The notes below the pieces were generated by a model. It saw nothing but the letters and a program-made list of their open reading frames with translations, had not been told where the DNA came from and did not search any database. Below, one piece after another: positions 1 to 10,491 of a stretch of DNA of 64,000 bases; position 1 is the first letter of the stretch, and each line of letters starts with the position of its first letter. Made by a program: the position numbers and the translations under genes. This DNA is from Neolentinus lepideus HHB14362 ss-1 (lineage: Eukaryota > Basidiomycota > Agaricomycetes > Gloeophyllales > Gloeophyllaceae), in NCBI GenBank assembly GCA_001632425.1, contig KV425635.1, positions 59,299-123,298 of the forward strand, read 5' to 3'.

Positions 1-818
1 CAGGAGCATTTGATCCTATTAGGTCAGGATAAAAATCGCCCCCAATGCACTTTTACTGGCTCTTACATTTTACACATCAGTACCCAGCCGGAGTATCACA
101 CCATTTACGCCGGTAGATTGAGCAGGAACCCAGGTCCATTGCAAAGGAAGGGACGAGTAGTGATCATAAAAGACGCGGCGTTCGACACGTGAGGCGTTGC
201 GTTGCGAGAAAGGTGCTGATGAATTAATTGTAGACTGGAACAGTTGGCAAGCATTGCTCTTCTACTTGTATACGGGAGACATCGCCTTCCGTCCACTGAA
301 ATCGCAGCAAGAGATTCGGCCAAAGACCAGCTTCCAGGAAGATGGGCATGGAGGAGAGCAGGCCTGGCCGCAACCGTGTTCGCCCAAGTCAATGTATCGA
401 CTGGCTGACAAGGTATCTGGCTGTGTGATTATCCGGTTTGAATTGGTTCCCGCTCATCTGTATGCGACTGAAGCTCGGGCTGGATAACTTAAAAGTGGCT
501 TCCTTCCAGGCTGTTCGAAGAGGGTTGTCTGAGAAGAATGTTGTTCAGGAGTATTTCTCTAGATTCACGTTCATGTAAGTGTTATTGACCACTGTCGTTT
601 CACAATTCAAGTTACCTCACTGGCGACCTGTTAGGTATGCAGAGGTGCAGGCGATGGAGATCAGCTTATTATGTGAGAAGTACGAGACACAGGAGGTGAA
701 AGATGCATTGGCGAAGGTAATGAAGCAGATAGCTGAGGGAGAATTCCCGCATGCCCAAGAGCTTCTTGCCTTGCTTTTGAATAGACTCCAGCCAAGCGCA
801 ATGGCAACTCAGCATTAG
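1..818 (+). CDS. BTB-like domain protein, 3' part (5' end outside window)
   Basis: The window opens inside this gene. Readable exons are about 121-189 (ends KDAAFDT), 235-411 (WQALLFYLYTG, then a low-complexity linker, then PCSPKSMYRLADK), about 471-574 (LGLDNLKVASFQAV, then LSEKNVVQEYFS) and 634-818 (helical C-terminus ending ATQH, stop TAG). Introns have GT..AG ends. The order WxALLxYLYTG, linker, CSPKSMYRLADKLGL, then NVxxExFSxF helices is that of the lineage-expanded BTB/POZ-like proteins of Agaricomycetes. Their role is not established; substrate adaptor or scaffold work is only inferred from the fold. The same architecture returns on the + strand near 12.5 kb and on the - strand near 60 kb. 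Where the first exon joins before position 121 is unclear. Confidence 0.8.
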
Positions 819-936
819 AGTATTGTCATGGAATGGCTGTTTTCCGTTTTCCGTAAATTTCAATGTCAATGCCTGAAAGGAAGCAGGATACAGACGACTC
901 AAATGCAGCGGAGACACCAGTTTCTAGACGACCACG

Positions 937-1488
937 ATGACCACAGCGACACCAGCCTTCCTCCGTAGGTCCGACGCAGGCCTCTATGTCACACGTGTTT
1001 CCCAGTTCCTTGCATCCTCCTACGCCGATCCCGTTGGTCCATCTGAAGAGCACCGAGGATGGACGTTAGGCCAGGACGGTATAACACGCATGTTTGGTGG
1101 AGCCCCTGACTTGGGAGCAATCTTCCTCTTCAACAAGCAACGGGAGACCCAACGTATTTGTCCAGCCTGTCGCAGGGTCTATCATGTCGGAGAAGCCATA
1201 GCTGGCACGAATTTGCAGGCAAATTCGACCGAGAGGCAAGAACAGGAGCTGTCTGGGATATGCTCATATCCGTGCGCGGTGGTGATGGGAGCAGCTGAGG
1301 TGATGGGCAAGAGTGCCGACGAGTTACACCAACAGGATTATGATAGGATCATGGAAAGGAATCCGCTGCCCAATGGGCTTAAGTTCTTCAGAATTCCACA
1401 CGGAGAAGAGAAGAAGTTTGGCGGTCTACAGGTCATCTTCGGGACTAAGGAAGACTACGAGAAGCTAAGGGAGGAGTTTGCTAGGTAG
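937..1488 (+). CDS. Small conserved unknown protein with CxxC pair
   Basis: This is a single 183-codon exon that starts about 120 bp after the BTB-like gene ends. The ATG at 937 is the first in the frame and is followed by a hydrophilic protein with no membrane segment. Around residues 72-75 there is a CPAC pair, and about 35 residues later a second cysteine pair (CSYPC), so a small zinc-binding knuckle is possible. The C-terminal third (FRIPHGEEKKFGG, then IFGTKEDYEKLREEF) looks like an alpha/beta edge followed by a helix. I do not recognise the family. The even codon use and full-length frame argue for a real gene. Confidence 0.6.
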   Translation: MTTATPAFLRRSDAGLYVTRVSQFLASSYADPVGPSEEHRGWTLGQDGITRMFGGAPDLGAIFLFNKQRETQRICPACRRVYHVGEAIAGTNLQANSTERQEQELSGICSYPCAVVMGAAEVMGKSADELHQQDYDRIMERNPLPNGLKFFRIPHGEEKKFGGLQVIFGTKEDYEKLREEFAR

Positions 1489-1579
1489 ACATCTACATGG
1501 GCAAACGGAGTTTCTAACATATCTGCGTGCCACGATCTCTTATAATCCTCGTTTATAGGGAACTAAAACAGTTGGAAAG

Positions 1580-2929
1580 CTATGAGAGTTCGTCGTCGTC
1601 GAAGATAGCAGTCTTTGTAACTCCGTCTTCCCTAACAACACCACGATACATCCCAGAACAATTTAGTGGCATGGCGACTGTACGGGTCCATGAGGATATT
1701 CAAGAACCAAGCTGGTAAGGGTACTCACCATTGCCCTGCCGGTCAACACAAATTACACCGCCTACACCGCCATCATGACGGAGATCTTCAATGGCTACTT
1801 TTGAAGCTTTCGCCAAAGGCTCGTTCAGGAACTTCATTCGGCGAGCGATAGTTGACGCAGTAGCCAGCCGAATGAAATACTACATGACGAATGTTCAGAG
1901 TGTCTGATCCTAGTCAGACAATAATTGCTACTCACGTCCCCATCCCCTGTTCCGGAAATGCCGACGCCTTTGAGTAAATCTTTCCTCGTGATCTTGTCCC
2001 ATGTCTTCCGAACCCAGCCCGTTGTCATCCACTCTTCTGCCCAGTAGCCAGCACCCATATGCGGCGTGTCACCAATACGTCCAACCAACTTGTTCGTCTT
2101 CCCACCAGTAGACGTACACGCAGCCAGGCAGCCTCTGACGTCTAACGCCACTGCACCGATCGTACCAGTAGGAAGCTGATCTAAAGGTACTTCGTTTGGC
2201 TCGTCGTGGCGACCAGGGTAAGGCAAGGGCTCCTCTGGGAGGCCAAGCCCCCGTCGGTGCTCCCTCCACCGTAGTTCAGTGAAGAAGTATTCGGGGTCGA
2301 CCAAGGTCTCTCCCAGACTGGCGCCGATTTCCTCTACATTGGCACCAGACATGAAGGTGTGCGGGGCCTTCTCGGGGGAGAGGTAGATTCTTCGAGCGAA
2401 TTTGGACGGGTTGCGCGTGCGCGTCAGGAGCGTCAGGCCGAAACCACGTCTGGTGGAGAGTATTTCCGGGTGAGTAGAGGGAGGTTTGGAGAGCATGAGA
2501 GATGTCTCAAGCTCATTCTGCATCCTCGCATGTCAATAGGGTACTTTTGTATGATAGTTTATGTCGACGACGAACCTTGCCGTCGGTGTTAAAGACCGCC
2601 CCCCTACCTGCGTTGAATAGTGGGCAATCTATCATAGTGGTCACCTCACCATGCCAGACTACTTGGACTCAAACCGGCAACGCACCTTCCATAGAGGACA
2701 CAGCAGCCACCACTGCATCCATCGCCTCTCCTCCATTCGTCAGCACCTCATACCCTGTCTCCAGCGCCGTACTCAATGCCGCCTTATACCTTGCCCTCTG
2801 ATCTGGCGTAGACTGGCTCTTGTCCATAGTCCCGGCGCCGCCATGGATAACGAGAACATACTTCCCAGCTTTCTTGGGCAGTCTGGGCTTCGCAAGTAGC
2901 GCGTCTTTCTCGCTAGCCGAGGGGGCCAT
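1580..2929 (-). CDS. Isoaspartyl peptidase/L-asparaginase (Ntn hydrolase)
   Basis: Hydrolyses asparagine or isoaspartyl peptides; the family is made as a proenzyme that cleaves itself before a threonine that becomes the nucleophile. Reading leftward: VLVIHGGAGTM near residue 25, CPLFNAGRGAVF (short exon near 2582-2634), KNELETSLMLSKPP, PHTFMSGANVEE, then TGTIGAVALD with the catalytic Thr, GRIGDTP, SGTGDGD, YFIRLATAST and the closing GNVAMPLNCSG and AIFDDDE, stop TAG at 1580-1582. All family signature blocks are present over about 370 residues, so it should be active. Introns of 50-70 nt lie near 2640-2692, 2527-2579, 1881-1935 and 1672-1723. The long 229-codon frame at 1834-2523 is only the central exon reading into an intron. 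The start at 2929 places HGGAG at the usual distance. Confidence 0.9.
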
Positions 2930-3273
2930 GATTGGTCGTCAAGGTCAAGGAGAGATCTGTGAGAAGGGAGGTTGGAGATAGCATTTTATTGCCTGACAGG
3001 AATACTATCGGGACGCACTGCGGACCGTATGTTACCTTGCGACCAGCAAGGTATTCTCCCACTCCCGGATATCAAGCCAAAATTCTTGCCATTGTTTGTA
3101 TATGTTTGTCATCTGTGGCTCTGTATCGTCTGTCCGTCCGAGTCGTCGTAAAAATTGTCTCGGAAGTCACTTTAAGTCTTATTATCCGTTGTATCTCGCA
3201 ATGTTGACGCCGTCGCCACGGGAATGTCAATGTCTCATTCATGACCATAACTTCCCATTCTAGACTACACTGC

Positions 3274-4345
3274 TTAGTTCACCTCCGCCGTCATCTGCTT
3301 CTGCATTCTCTGCCACCATATCTTCGTCTTCCGGTCCAAGTCATCCAATCTATCATCCTCAGCTATCAAATATGGATCATGTCTTTGTTTGAAGATCTCT
3401 TCATCAAATTCTCGAAGAAGTTGAATACAATCTTGCCCATGACTTCGTGATAGTGAGACATACGAGTTGCACAGGCTCAATTTCCCGTGGGTGGTTTCGC
3501 AATATCAGCAATACTGAAAGATATAGTTTGATCTTGGGCTCGATAATCCGTGAATGCATAGGCGGGAGTTATACAAAATTGACGTCGGTGAATGGTGTGT
3601 TTTATGGTCCTTTTTTCGGTGCTGTTGGTCATCGGGATGCTTAAAGACTCTTTCGTAGGCTCGATTGGAACAACATGCTCTTCTAATCCGGGAAGTTGCG
3701 GCATACGTGTTCGGTCAAGTCGTACAAGAACATACGCAGGTAAGCGCTTCAGTTCGACCACTGCCTCATCCGTTAACGGAGGTTCCTCTGGATCAAGGAC
3801 GATCTTGACGACTTCTCCACGAGAGCCATCGGCAATGTCAAGGTCTGTCGCCAAATTACTTGTTACCATTACCTTCATACCAACGGCAAGCAAAACCTTT
3901 TCCGGAAGATGCTTTCTTTTGGTCCTGCGCTGCTTGCGCAAGTATTGGGCCACTGCAGCGCGTTCCTCTGGACCAAGAAGTCGGGTACGAGTGCGATCTT
4001 CTGCACGGCAAACAAATAACTGCACCTGTGCTTGCTGACAGTGCTGCCGCGCTGCTGCATCATTCCACCTTTCACGTACTGCATGCCGTGGAGTAATCAA
4101 GATTGCATCTTTCCATGGCGGGACTAAGAAGTCTGTTGGGAGACAGTTAGAATGAGAGATCACGAGCTTCCGCAACATCTCAATGTGAGATTCTTGCACT
4201 CGTCCGTAACGTAAGTGCCGAAGGAAGTCCAGCCAGTCTGGATCCGTAACTCGTACTTGGTCTCTGAGTATAACAACTGCCGTAAATGATTCATACAACA
4301 GTCTTCCAGCTCGATCATCCTCAGTGTCTCCTGGGACTGCACAGA
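3274..4345 (-). pseudogene. PIF1-like helicase C-terminal remnant (Helitron-type), frameshifted
   Basis: The frame from about 4345 down to 3477 carries the C-terminal helicase blocks of the PIF1/RepHel type: DWLDFLRHLRYGR, PPWKDAILITPRHAVR, GMKVMVTSNLATDLDIADGSRG, and AYAFTDYRAQDQTI (usually SQGQTI). At about 3483-3486 the frame ends in TGA, and the expected LSLCNSYVSLSRS, QLLREFDEEIF continuation lies one base out of frame down to 3274. The Walker A and B half of the helicase and any Rep domain are absent. Basidiomycete Helitrons and their dead copies carry such helicases, so I read this as a truncated, frameshifted transposon relic. The extra in-frame codons at 4346-4469 resemble nothing. 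Confidence 0.8.
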
Positions 4346-4870
4346 CCGCAGAGATATCAATTAAATCACACGTAGTTAGTATAGTAAAATATTCTACAAA
4401 TGGGAGAACAAACATGCCGCCATATAGCACAAGCACATTAAACGAAACTGAATCTTTTCTAACTCTCAACTACGACACGACATCTTCACGCACCGCAGTC
4501 TGTATGACATCACTACGTCACAGTCACCTCCAAGTTGACCAGTGCTCAACTCGTTTCGGATGACATTCTAAGGTCTAATCTTTACAGTGAGATGATAAAC
4601 TACTCTAATACAATCCATTGCGCACAAAAAATTGAGCGCCGGAGCTTTTGCATTATGACATGACAGGGTGCAGCAGAACTGGTCACGTGTCTAGAGTGTT
4701 TGCCTTAGATACAAACACTTGACTTACAGCAACAAAATCAATCCAGGTCGCAAGGTACACGCCCGGCGGGAGCCGGCGCTTCTCGAGTACATGTCATTGT
4801 ATGATTTAGAAGCAAGGGCAGTAACCTTGTTTCTGCCAGTTATTCAGAATGATTATACAATAAAGTGTGG
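4346..4870. other. Gene-free interval
   Basis: Between the helicase relic and tRNA-Ser. I see no supported coding frame, repeat or structured RNA. It is AT-rich and may include the lost 5' half of the helicase relic. Confidence 0.5.
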
Positions 4871-4964
4871 GTCACTTTGCCGGAGTGGTTAACGGGATCG
4901 CCTGCTACTAGTAGCTGTCAGCGGTTGGGCTTTGCCCGCGTGTGTTCGAATCGCACAGGTGACG
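4871..4964 (+). tRNA. tRNA-Ser(GCT) with 12-nt intron
   Basis: The acceptor stem GTCACTT pairs with AGGTGAC (one G-T pair) and leaves discriminator G at 4964. The D arm is CCGGAGTGGTTAACGG. The anticodon stem ATCGC/GCGGT encloses CTGCTA, a 12-nt intron (CTAGTAGCTGTC) and A, giving anticodon GCT. A long class-II variable arm (GGGC TTT GCCC) and the T arm GTGTG TTCGAAT CGCAC follow. The large variable arm and the anticodon together identify serine (AGC/AGU codons). A run of five T follows immediately (4966-4970), a pol III terminator. Confidence 0.93.
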
Positions 4965-4965
4965 C

Positions 4966-4970
4966 TTTTT
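4966..4970 (+). terminator. Pol III terminator of tRNA-Ser
   Basis: Five T residues begin one base after the discriminator base of the tRNA-Ser gene. Confidence 0.75.
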
Positions 4971-5067
4971 ATTATTACCGCCCTCATCATCTTCCTGTGC
5001 AACAAACGAGTGAGGCTTCTTTGCGTTATTGTGCTGCCTGAAACGAATCGCCTGAAACTCTCATACA

Positions 5068-6533
5068 ATGAATGTGAACAAGTACGCGAGCCTCCCCGAC
5101 ATCGTTGGTTCCCGTGTTCTTCCCATTTTGGTCTCAAATGACGCCCGAGTTTTCTTCAGGACACTGCGCCCGACGTCTATGAGACGGAGGATGTCTTTCC
5201 GACGACTGCAGCGGTATGTGACGCGTTGTAATGCCTTGTCGGACTGATATTGTAGCTATTCTGACAGAAAGGAGAGTCGAGCGATGAAGAGGCCCCGTCA
5301 AGACCCCCACCAAGGACCAAGGGTGCCGATGGTAATCTAGAGCTAGATTCAAGTAATCTGATAGGCGCAGAGGAAGCTAGCAGACGGTTCCGGAAAGCTG
5401 AAAGGAGACGAGGTAAGCAGGACCATCGTGTCAGAGACCGCTTGCACTTGCATGATCTATATCCTTTCACCTAGGCCACCGGACAGAGTATACATACCCC
5501 CCTTCACCCACATCTGACACGCCCCCTGCCAAGTCAAAGTCTCTCTCCTACCGGGACCGTTTACGTTTGTTACAAAGCGAGCTCACCGCTCTCGAATCCG
5601 AACTCTCGGATCCCTCGAACCCGCGGTTGCACAAAGAACGCGAAGAGGAACAAGTTGATCCTGGAGAGCTGATACGTGGGCTGGTGGACGTGAAAGGACG
5701 TCTGGAGAAGATCAGTAAGGTGAAGGAGGGACGAGGACGGCTGGTCGAGGCCATTTTGCATGACGATGATGACGATGAAGAGGAGGGAGAAAAGGATGGG
5801 AAGAGTGAGAAGGAGAAGGAGAAGGAGAAGAGGAGTTTGGGCATGAAGAATGTGGCGGAGATGGATAAGAGAATGGGCGAATTGGAGAAGATTATAGGGT
5901 CTTCTACAACTTCACTTGACGAGGTATGTTCCAGATCCCAACTTATTTGTATGCAATTGTGCTCAGCTTGTACGATTACTGTAGACCTCGCCTCTCCCGC
6001 AACCACTCCTCCCCATGCTCACCCGCCTCAACGCCCAACTTACCCTCCTCACCCAACCGCGCCACATTGACTCCATCTCCCGTCGCCTGAAGCTCCTCCT
6101 CTCTGACCTCGAGCGCACCTCGCACGGGCAAGGCCATGGCTCCTCCAACTCTCGCAAACCGCACCATCCACAACAACAGCAGGTCGCACCTGCGCAGCCC
6201 ATCACCCCATCACCCATTATGGAACAGCTGGCGCCACTATTAACACGTCTCGCACCCAATCTGCCGCACATCCCTCATATTCTTACGAGGTTAAGGACGT
6301 TGAGCGCTTTGCATACTAGCGCTGCGGAATTCCAGAGCACGCTGGAGAGTCTGGAGGAGGATCAAAAGAAGGTAAGGGAGGCGTTGGAGGACTTGAACAA
6401 AGCTGTGACGACGGTCGAGAAAAGTCTGGAGGATAATCGGGGGACGGTGAAGGGGAATGTGAAGGGATTGGAGGATAGAGTTGAGGGCCTTGTACGAAGG
6501 CTCGAGGATCTCGGCCGACCTTCTGCGACCTAA
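5068..6533 (+). CDS. Dynamitin (dynactin subunit 2, p50)
   Basis: Dynactin shoulder subunit that links dynein to cargo. Exon 1 encodes MNVNKYASLPDI, the conserved dynamitin N-terminus. After a 55-nt intron comes DTAPDVYETEDVFPTT, then SSNLIGAEEASRRFRKAE, and after another intron SLSYRDRLRLLQSELTALESEL, a coiled coil. A strongly charged Asp/Glu/Lys stretch (codons near 5761-5840) sits in the middle, as often in fungal copies. The last exon (from about 5986) has LTRLNAQLTLLTQPRHID, a Gln/Pro linker, and a second long coiled coil ending GRPSAT, stop at 6531-6533. The protein is about 400 residues with no breaks. Five exons. Confidence 0.88.
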
Positions 6534-6744
6534 GTGCTCACCGGTTGCATCGAGATACCCTATTGCCCATCATTCAATGCCACTCTTACTTATGTTACGG
6601 GTTTAGTTTGTCGCACAGTTGTTGTCGCCCACAACTAATGATCCTGCATTATGGAACTGCATTATAGAACAATTATCCCGACAAGGTAATGGTACATATA
6701 CATCTGCATCTCCCCTATGTTAAGCAAGTCCGTAACAGAATCAT

Positions 6745-7300
6745 TTATAGAACATTATTAGCCTCGAGATATTCCCGGGCATGATACTTAGCCTCCTCAG
6801 AGACTCGAGGATCTATGTAAATCCTCATTAGATCCGGAGAATAGCACGTCACTTGTATAGTTCAACTTACTGTGCAGAGCAGCCTTGTAGCCGGCGAGCA
6901 CACGCGTGTTGTGCTCCTCCTCGGTTATGCCCTCGCCACGCTCGGCCGTGTAGCCTGCGGCTTCGAGGATTTCACGAGCATGGTTCTTGGCCTGCTCAGA
7001 AGTATGAGGATCTACAAATAATGTCCATGAATACCTTCGTGAAGCGCTCGTCACGGAGAAATACTCACTGGAAAGGGTGGCCTTGTAACCGCCTAGTTGT
7101 CGGCTGGTCTCTACACCACCGGTCCCGGTGCTGGTGTCCATGTTCTCGAGGCGCTCAGCAGCGCGCTCCTTGGCCACCCCAGACACGTTAGGGTTGTGGA
7201 TGGCGGCCTTTAGACCAGCAGCGACACGAGTAGGGTCTATCGAGCAGACCGTTAGTAGCACAACTCGACTTTACCCAGCGGAATACAACATACCAGACAT
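6745..7300 (-). CDS. Conidiation-specific protein 6 (Con-6) repeat protein
   Basis: Short hydrophilic protein of about 120 residues built from three Con-6 repeats of the type GxKAxxHNPxVSxxAKxxAxExLE: GLKAAIHNPNVSGVAKERAAERLE, GYKATLSNPHTSEQAKNHAREIL and GYKAALHNPRVSEEAKYHAREYL. Each repeat is split by an intron after its Lys-Ala-x-Leu part, at nearly the same codon, so exon and repeat boundaries coincide. Start ATG at 7298-7300 (MSDPTRVAAGLK), stop TAA at 6745-6747. Con-6 proteins accumulate in spores and under stress in fungi; their biochemical role is unknown. It runs towards the dynamitin gene (convergent, about 210 bp apart). Confidence 0.9.
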
Positions 7301-7759
7301 ATTGTTATTAGGGTCGATAGTTGAGTAGTTGAGTCAGGCGAAAAATTCTGGGGCAAATTCAGTGGAAGTCTGCCCTTATATACCTGTTGCGCCATGGGGC
7401 GCCACAACGACTCAGTACTCAGTACTTAGTGGTGGTGAATGAATCCGACGCACATATGACATCACTCAATAACAGCGATCTTCATCCAGAGCACGAGACT
7501 TGCACTGCATGATCAACGAAGCTCCAAAGCGCCAAGACATGTGGCTTCGCTTCTTCGTTTTCAATTGGGGATGCAAATGGGAATATTCGTTCGCGCCACA
7601 ACTTGCCACCTCTTGCCACCTAACAACTCCTTCGATGGTTCAGTTGAGGTGGCAACGTAGAGTCAGAAATCGAAGAGGCGTCACGCGAACACAGATCTTG
7701 ACGATCCGCAAGTTAGGTGGTGGAGGAACTTGAAAGGCAACGTCTCTGACAAAACGAAA
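7301..7759. other. Gene-free interval, upstream of Con-6 gene
   Basis: Promoter side of the Con-6 gene up to tRNA-Gln. Short duplicated words occur (ACTCAGTACTCAGTACTTAGT near 7411-7431; CTTGCCACCTCTTGCCACCT near 7602-7621). No supported gene. Confidence 0.5.
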
Positions 7760-7854
7760 AGGTCATGCCAGGACTCGAACCTGGGTTATCGGAATACAAA
7801 GGGATGTTGAATCAAATTCAGAATCCGATGTGATAACCGCTACACTACAAGACC
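7760..7854 (-). tRNA. tRNA-Gln(CTG) with intron of about 22 nt
   Basis: Read on the minus strand, GGTCTTG starts at 7854 and CATGACC plus discriminator T ends at 7760. The D arm contains TAGTGTAGCGGTTATCAC. The anticodon stem TCGGA/TCCGA encloses TTCTGA and an AT-rich intron, giving anticodon CTG (Gln, CAG codons). The T arm is CCAGG TTCGAGT CCTGG. The acceptor stem has one T-T mismatch at the fifth pair. A run of four T follows on the minus strand. Confidence 0.85.
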
Positions 7855-9699
7855 ACAACTGGCTACAATTTCCATATTTTACATCTCCAATTTGTAGTAG
7901 TTTGCCTCCAGAAAGCGAACCTGGGATTCGAAGCTCGCCGTCAGGCTAATAACCCCTTCTTGCGGTCGAACTCGAAAACTGGATCCGACGAATCTCCTGA
8001 CCGTGATGCTTTGGGCTGGATACAATCAAGTTGGGCGGTGGTCGGTTCCCACCACTCGGAATCCCCTCGTAGTCCTTGATTTGTGATGATCACCATCTAC
8101 ACAGGTCACGACTTACTGGCTCTTGCTCGGTGTTCTTATCTGTTCGGCCATCTTGGCAAGGGCTGCGGGATCACTGTCTCGACAGCATCGTCTTTGTCGC
8201 TGTCACCATATTATTGTTCTGTCTCCCTCTGAGCATTTTGCGGGACGACTCACCCCTGGTTATGCATCTCTATGAATATTAGCGTGTATACTACGGAACC
8301 TTCTAGCCGATGTGGAGACGACTCTCCTGGTGGCCTTCAGGAGCGTCCACAGGGACATCTGAAGTTCTTGCGAAGATGAACCATGCATCGCACGGTCTTC
8401 TTCGACGAACAGGAGCTATTTAAATGTCTTCTAGCTAACCGTGCCCCTTCTTCTTTTTCTTGATCTTGCCTCCGAAGTAGCTGCTTCTCGGTCTTCCCGC
8501 AAACCTGCCAGTGGATGATTGGCTGTGACCTTATACCGACAATAGCTAAATAACGGATGTCTACTGATCCCCGAGGTGTAAGTTTTCTCCACGCCCTCGA
8601 GCTTTGACCGAGTGATGACGGCCAAGAAAGACGAAGGTCGAAAACATCTGTTCTATATTCGGTTTCGGCTTCTTCCTGCTGCCCATCCAATTAAGAAACC
8701 CAGGTGCGACTGATCGCTCTAAGGGCGCGTAAACAGCTGTCCTTGTGGAGATGCGGCCGTTATGTATCTGGTCCCGAAAACCTTCCAATCATTACGGTTT
8801 TTAGCACATGTAGCATCGCCTCACCGATCGTCGCGGCAGGAATTGTCGTAACATAGAAGCCGATGCAATTTCTGACTACTTGGGCCGCGTCCCTGGCGCC
8901 ATGCAGGCTTTCTAGGTCCCTCGTGTGAAGGCTTTTTTATGACACTCTGCGACGGTGTACAGATGATGCAAGAGTGGTTCTTCTGCCTATTGGCTCGGCA
9001 GCCTTGGTGAGCCACTATCATCATCGTCACTCGGGGACATTACTAACTTGCGTTCTAGAAAGCCCTGTTCACTTGGGCGGAGGCGTTCACCTGAATTCAA
9101 GATACTATTGTGATGACCGTATTTGTATCTCATATCTCGGAGGTATGTATAAGGTCTCCTCATACGCATCTTAGCCACATATTCACTCGGGTACCATCTC
9201 GCACTCTCGGACCGACGCCACCTTACACATAGGTCAGCCAGCAACCTTCCGAAGATCCTGCGCCCTCCCCTTTAACTCCTCCTTACGCAAGACTCTGTCT
9301 CCGCAACCGACGATGCGGATAGAGACTTGACTAGGTCGTCGCTGGTAGAACTCTCAATAACTTGACATGCAATGCTGAGAACGTCTGCTTCAAGCTTGTG
9401 TCCGGTATCATCATACGAACATCGGGCGTCTGGGTAACTCGAAGAATGTACTGCTGGTTACTACATGCGTAGGTGACGGTCGATCGTGTGACGAGATATC
9501 TCATTATTAGCAAGGATCATGCTGCCTGGTATAATTGAAGCTGCAGGGCGTGATCACTCGGCACATGAGTACAAATAGGTTGCGATCAAGTTCTGGCCGA
9601 AGGGCGAATCGATAGGGATGGCGTTTAAACGGTCCCATCTCCGGTCAAGATTACAAACTTCCCCACGTCCCCCTTGTCCCCAGTAAACGGGACCCAAGA
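7855..9699. other. Gene-poor interval, no supported gene
   Basis: About 1.8 kb between tRNA-Gln and the methyltransferase gene. Open frames of up to 117 codons (for example minus 8337-8690) overlap one another in several frames, show no family motif and have no convincing intron joins. I see no repeat structure. Confidence 0.45.
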
Positions 9700-10491
9700 A
9701 TGTCTGTGCTCTGGAAGATCCCACTCATCCTCGCTGCCGCCGAGAGCTTCCAGGTAGCGACGACTCCTCCCACCCCGAATCCATCGGAGGGGGAACTTGT
9801 GGCGCCGAGTACACCTACAGAAAAGTTTCTAACCAATGGTCTCGGGCGTATCTCAGGGCCTACTACTCCAAAAGTGAGTGACTAGCTTCAAGATATTGTT
9901 CGCATGTTCGCTACTGACAGTCATCCCATCTAGAACCTGTTTTGGGCCGCCAGCATCTGCGAAATAGCAGTGATCCTTGCTCGGCAGAGACCATACTCTC
10001 CGCTGGGTACCATGACTCTCCGCTACCTCGCACCAGCAGGCTTACCAGGTGCTTCATCGATTGGCTTCACCAGACCTTTCATAGCTGGCTGCGTATTGGC
10101 AGTGCTTGGCACTTCACTCCGGTACTGGTGCTACAGGACACTAGGGCGGATGTTTACGTTCCGCCTTAGTATCGTAAAAGATCACAAGCTAGTGACCTCT
10201 GGACCGTACTCGATCGTCCGGCACCCAAGTTATACGGGCATTCTACTCGCAGTCCCGGGCATCCAGATTTGTTTGCTCGGCGCGGGCTCGTGGCTGAAGG
10301 AAAGTGGGGTGCTCGGTACACTTTGGGGCAAAATAGCCGTCGCATACTGGGGATTTATTTGCACGGTGGCATACCCGTCGGTAGTCGCTAGAGCATCCAA
10401 GGAGGATGAGATGCTGAAAAAGCGTTTCGGGTTGGAGTGGGATGACTGGGCGAAAAGAGTTCCATATAGGCTTATTCCGTGGATAATTTAA
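9700..10491 (+). CDS. ICMT-family (Ste14-like) membrane methyltransferase
   Basis: Exon 1 is 9700-9873, the intron 9874-9933 (GTGAGT..CTAG) and exon 2 9934-10491. The N-terminus (IPLILAAAESF) is hydrophobic and several membrane helices follow. The C-terminal part has the ICMT/PEMT signature: LVTSGPYSIVRHPSYTG, where Arg-His-Pro and the following Tyr bind S-adenosylmethionine, then EDEMLKKRFGLEWDDWAKRVPYRLIPWII. True Ste14 methylates the C-terminal prenyl-cysteine of Ras- and pheromone-type proteins in the ER. Basidiomycetes carry many divergent paralogues, so the substrate of this roughly 243-residue copy is uncertain. Confidence 0.85.

Noticed and set aside
5548..6006. 152-codon minus-strand ORF rich in Ser and Phe
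   Set aside because: Antisense shadow of the dynamitin coiled-coil exon.
8337..8690. 117-codon minus-strand ORF
   Set aside because: No family feature, overlapping frames on the same strand, no intron-supported extension.
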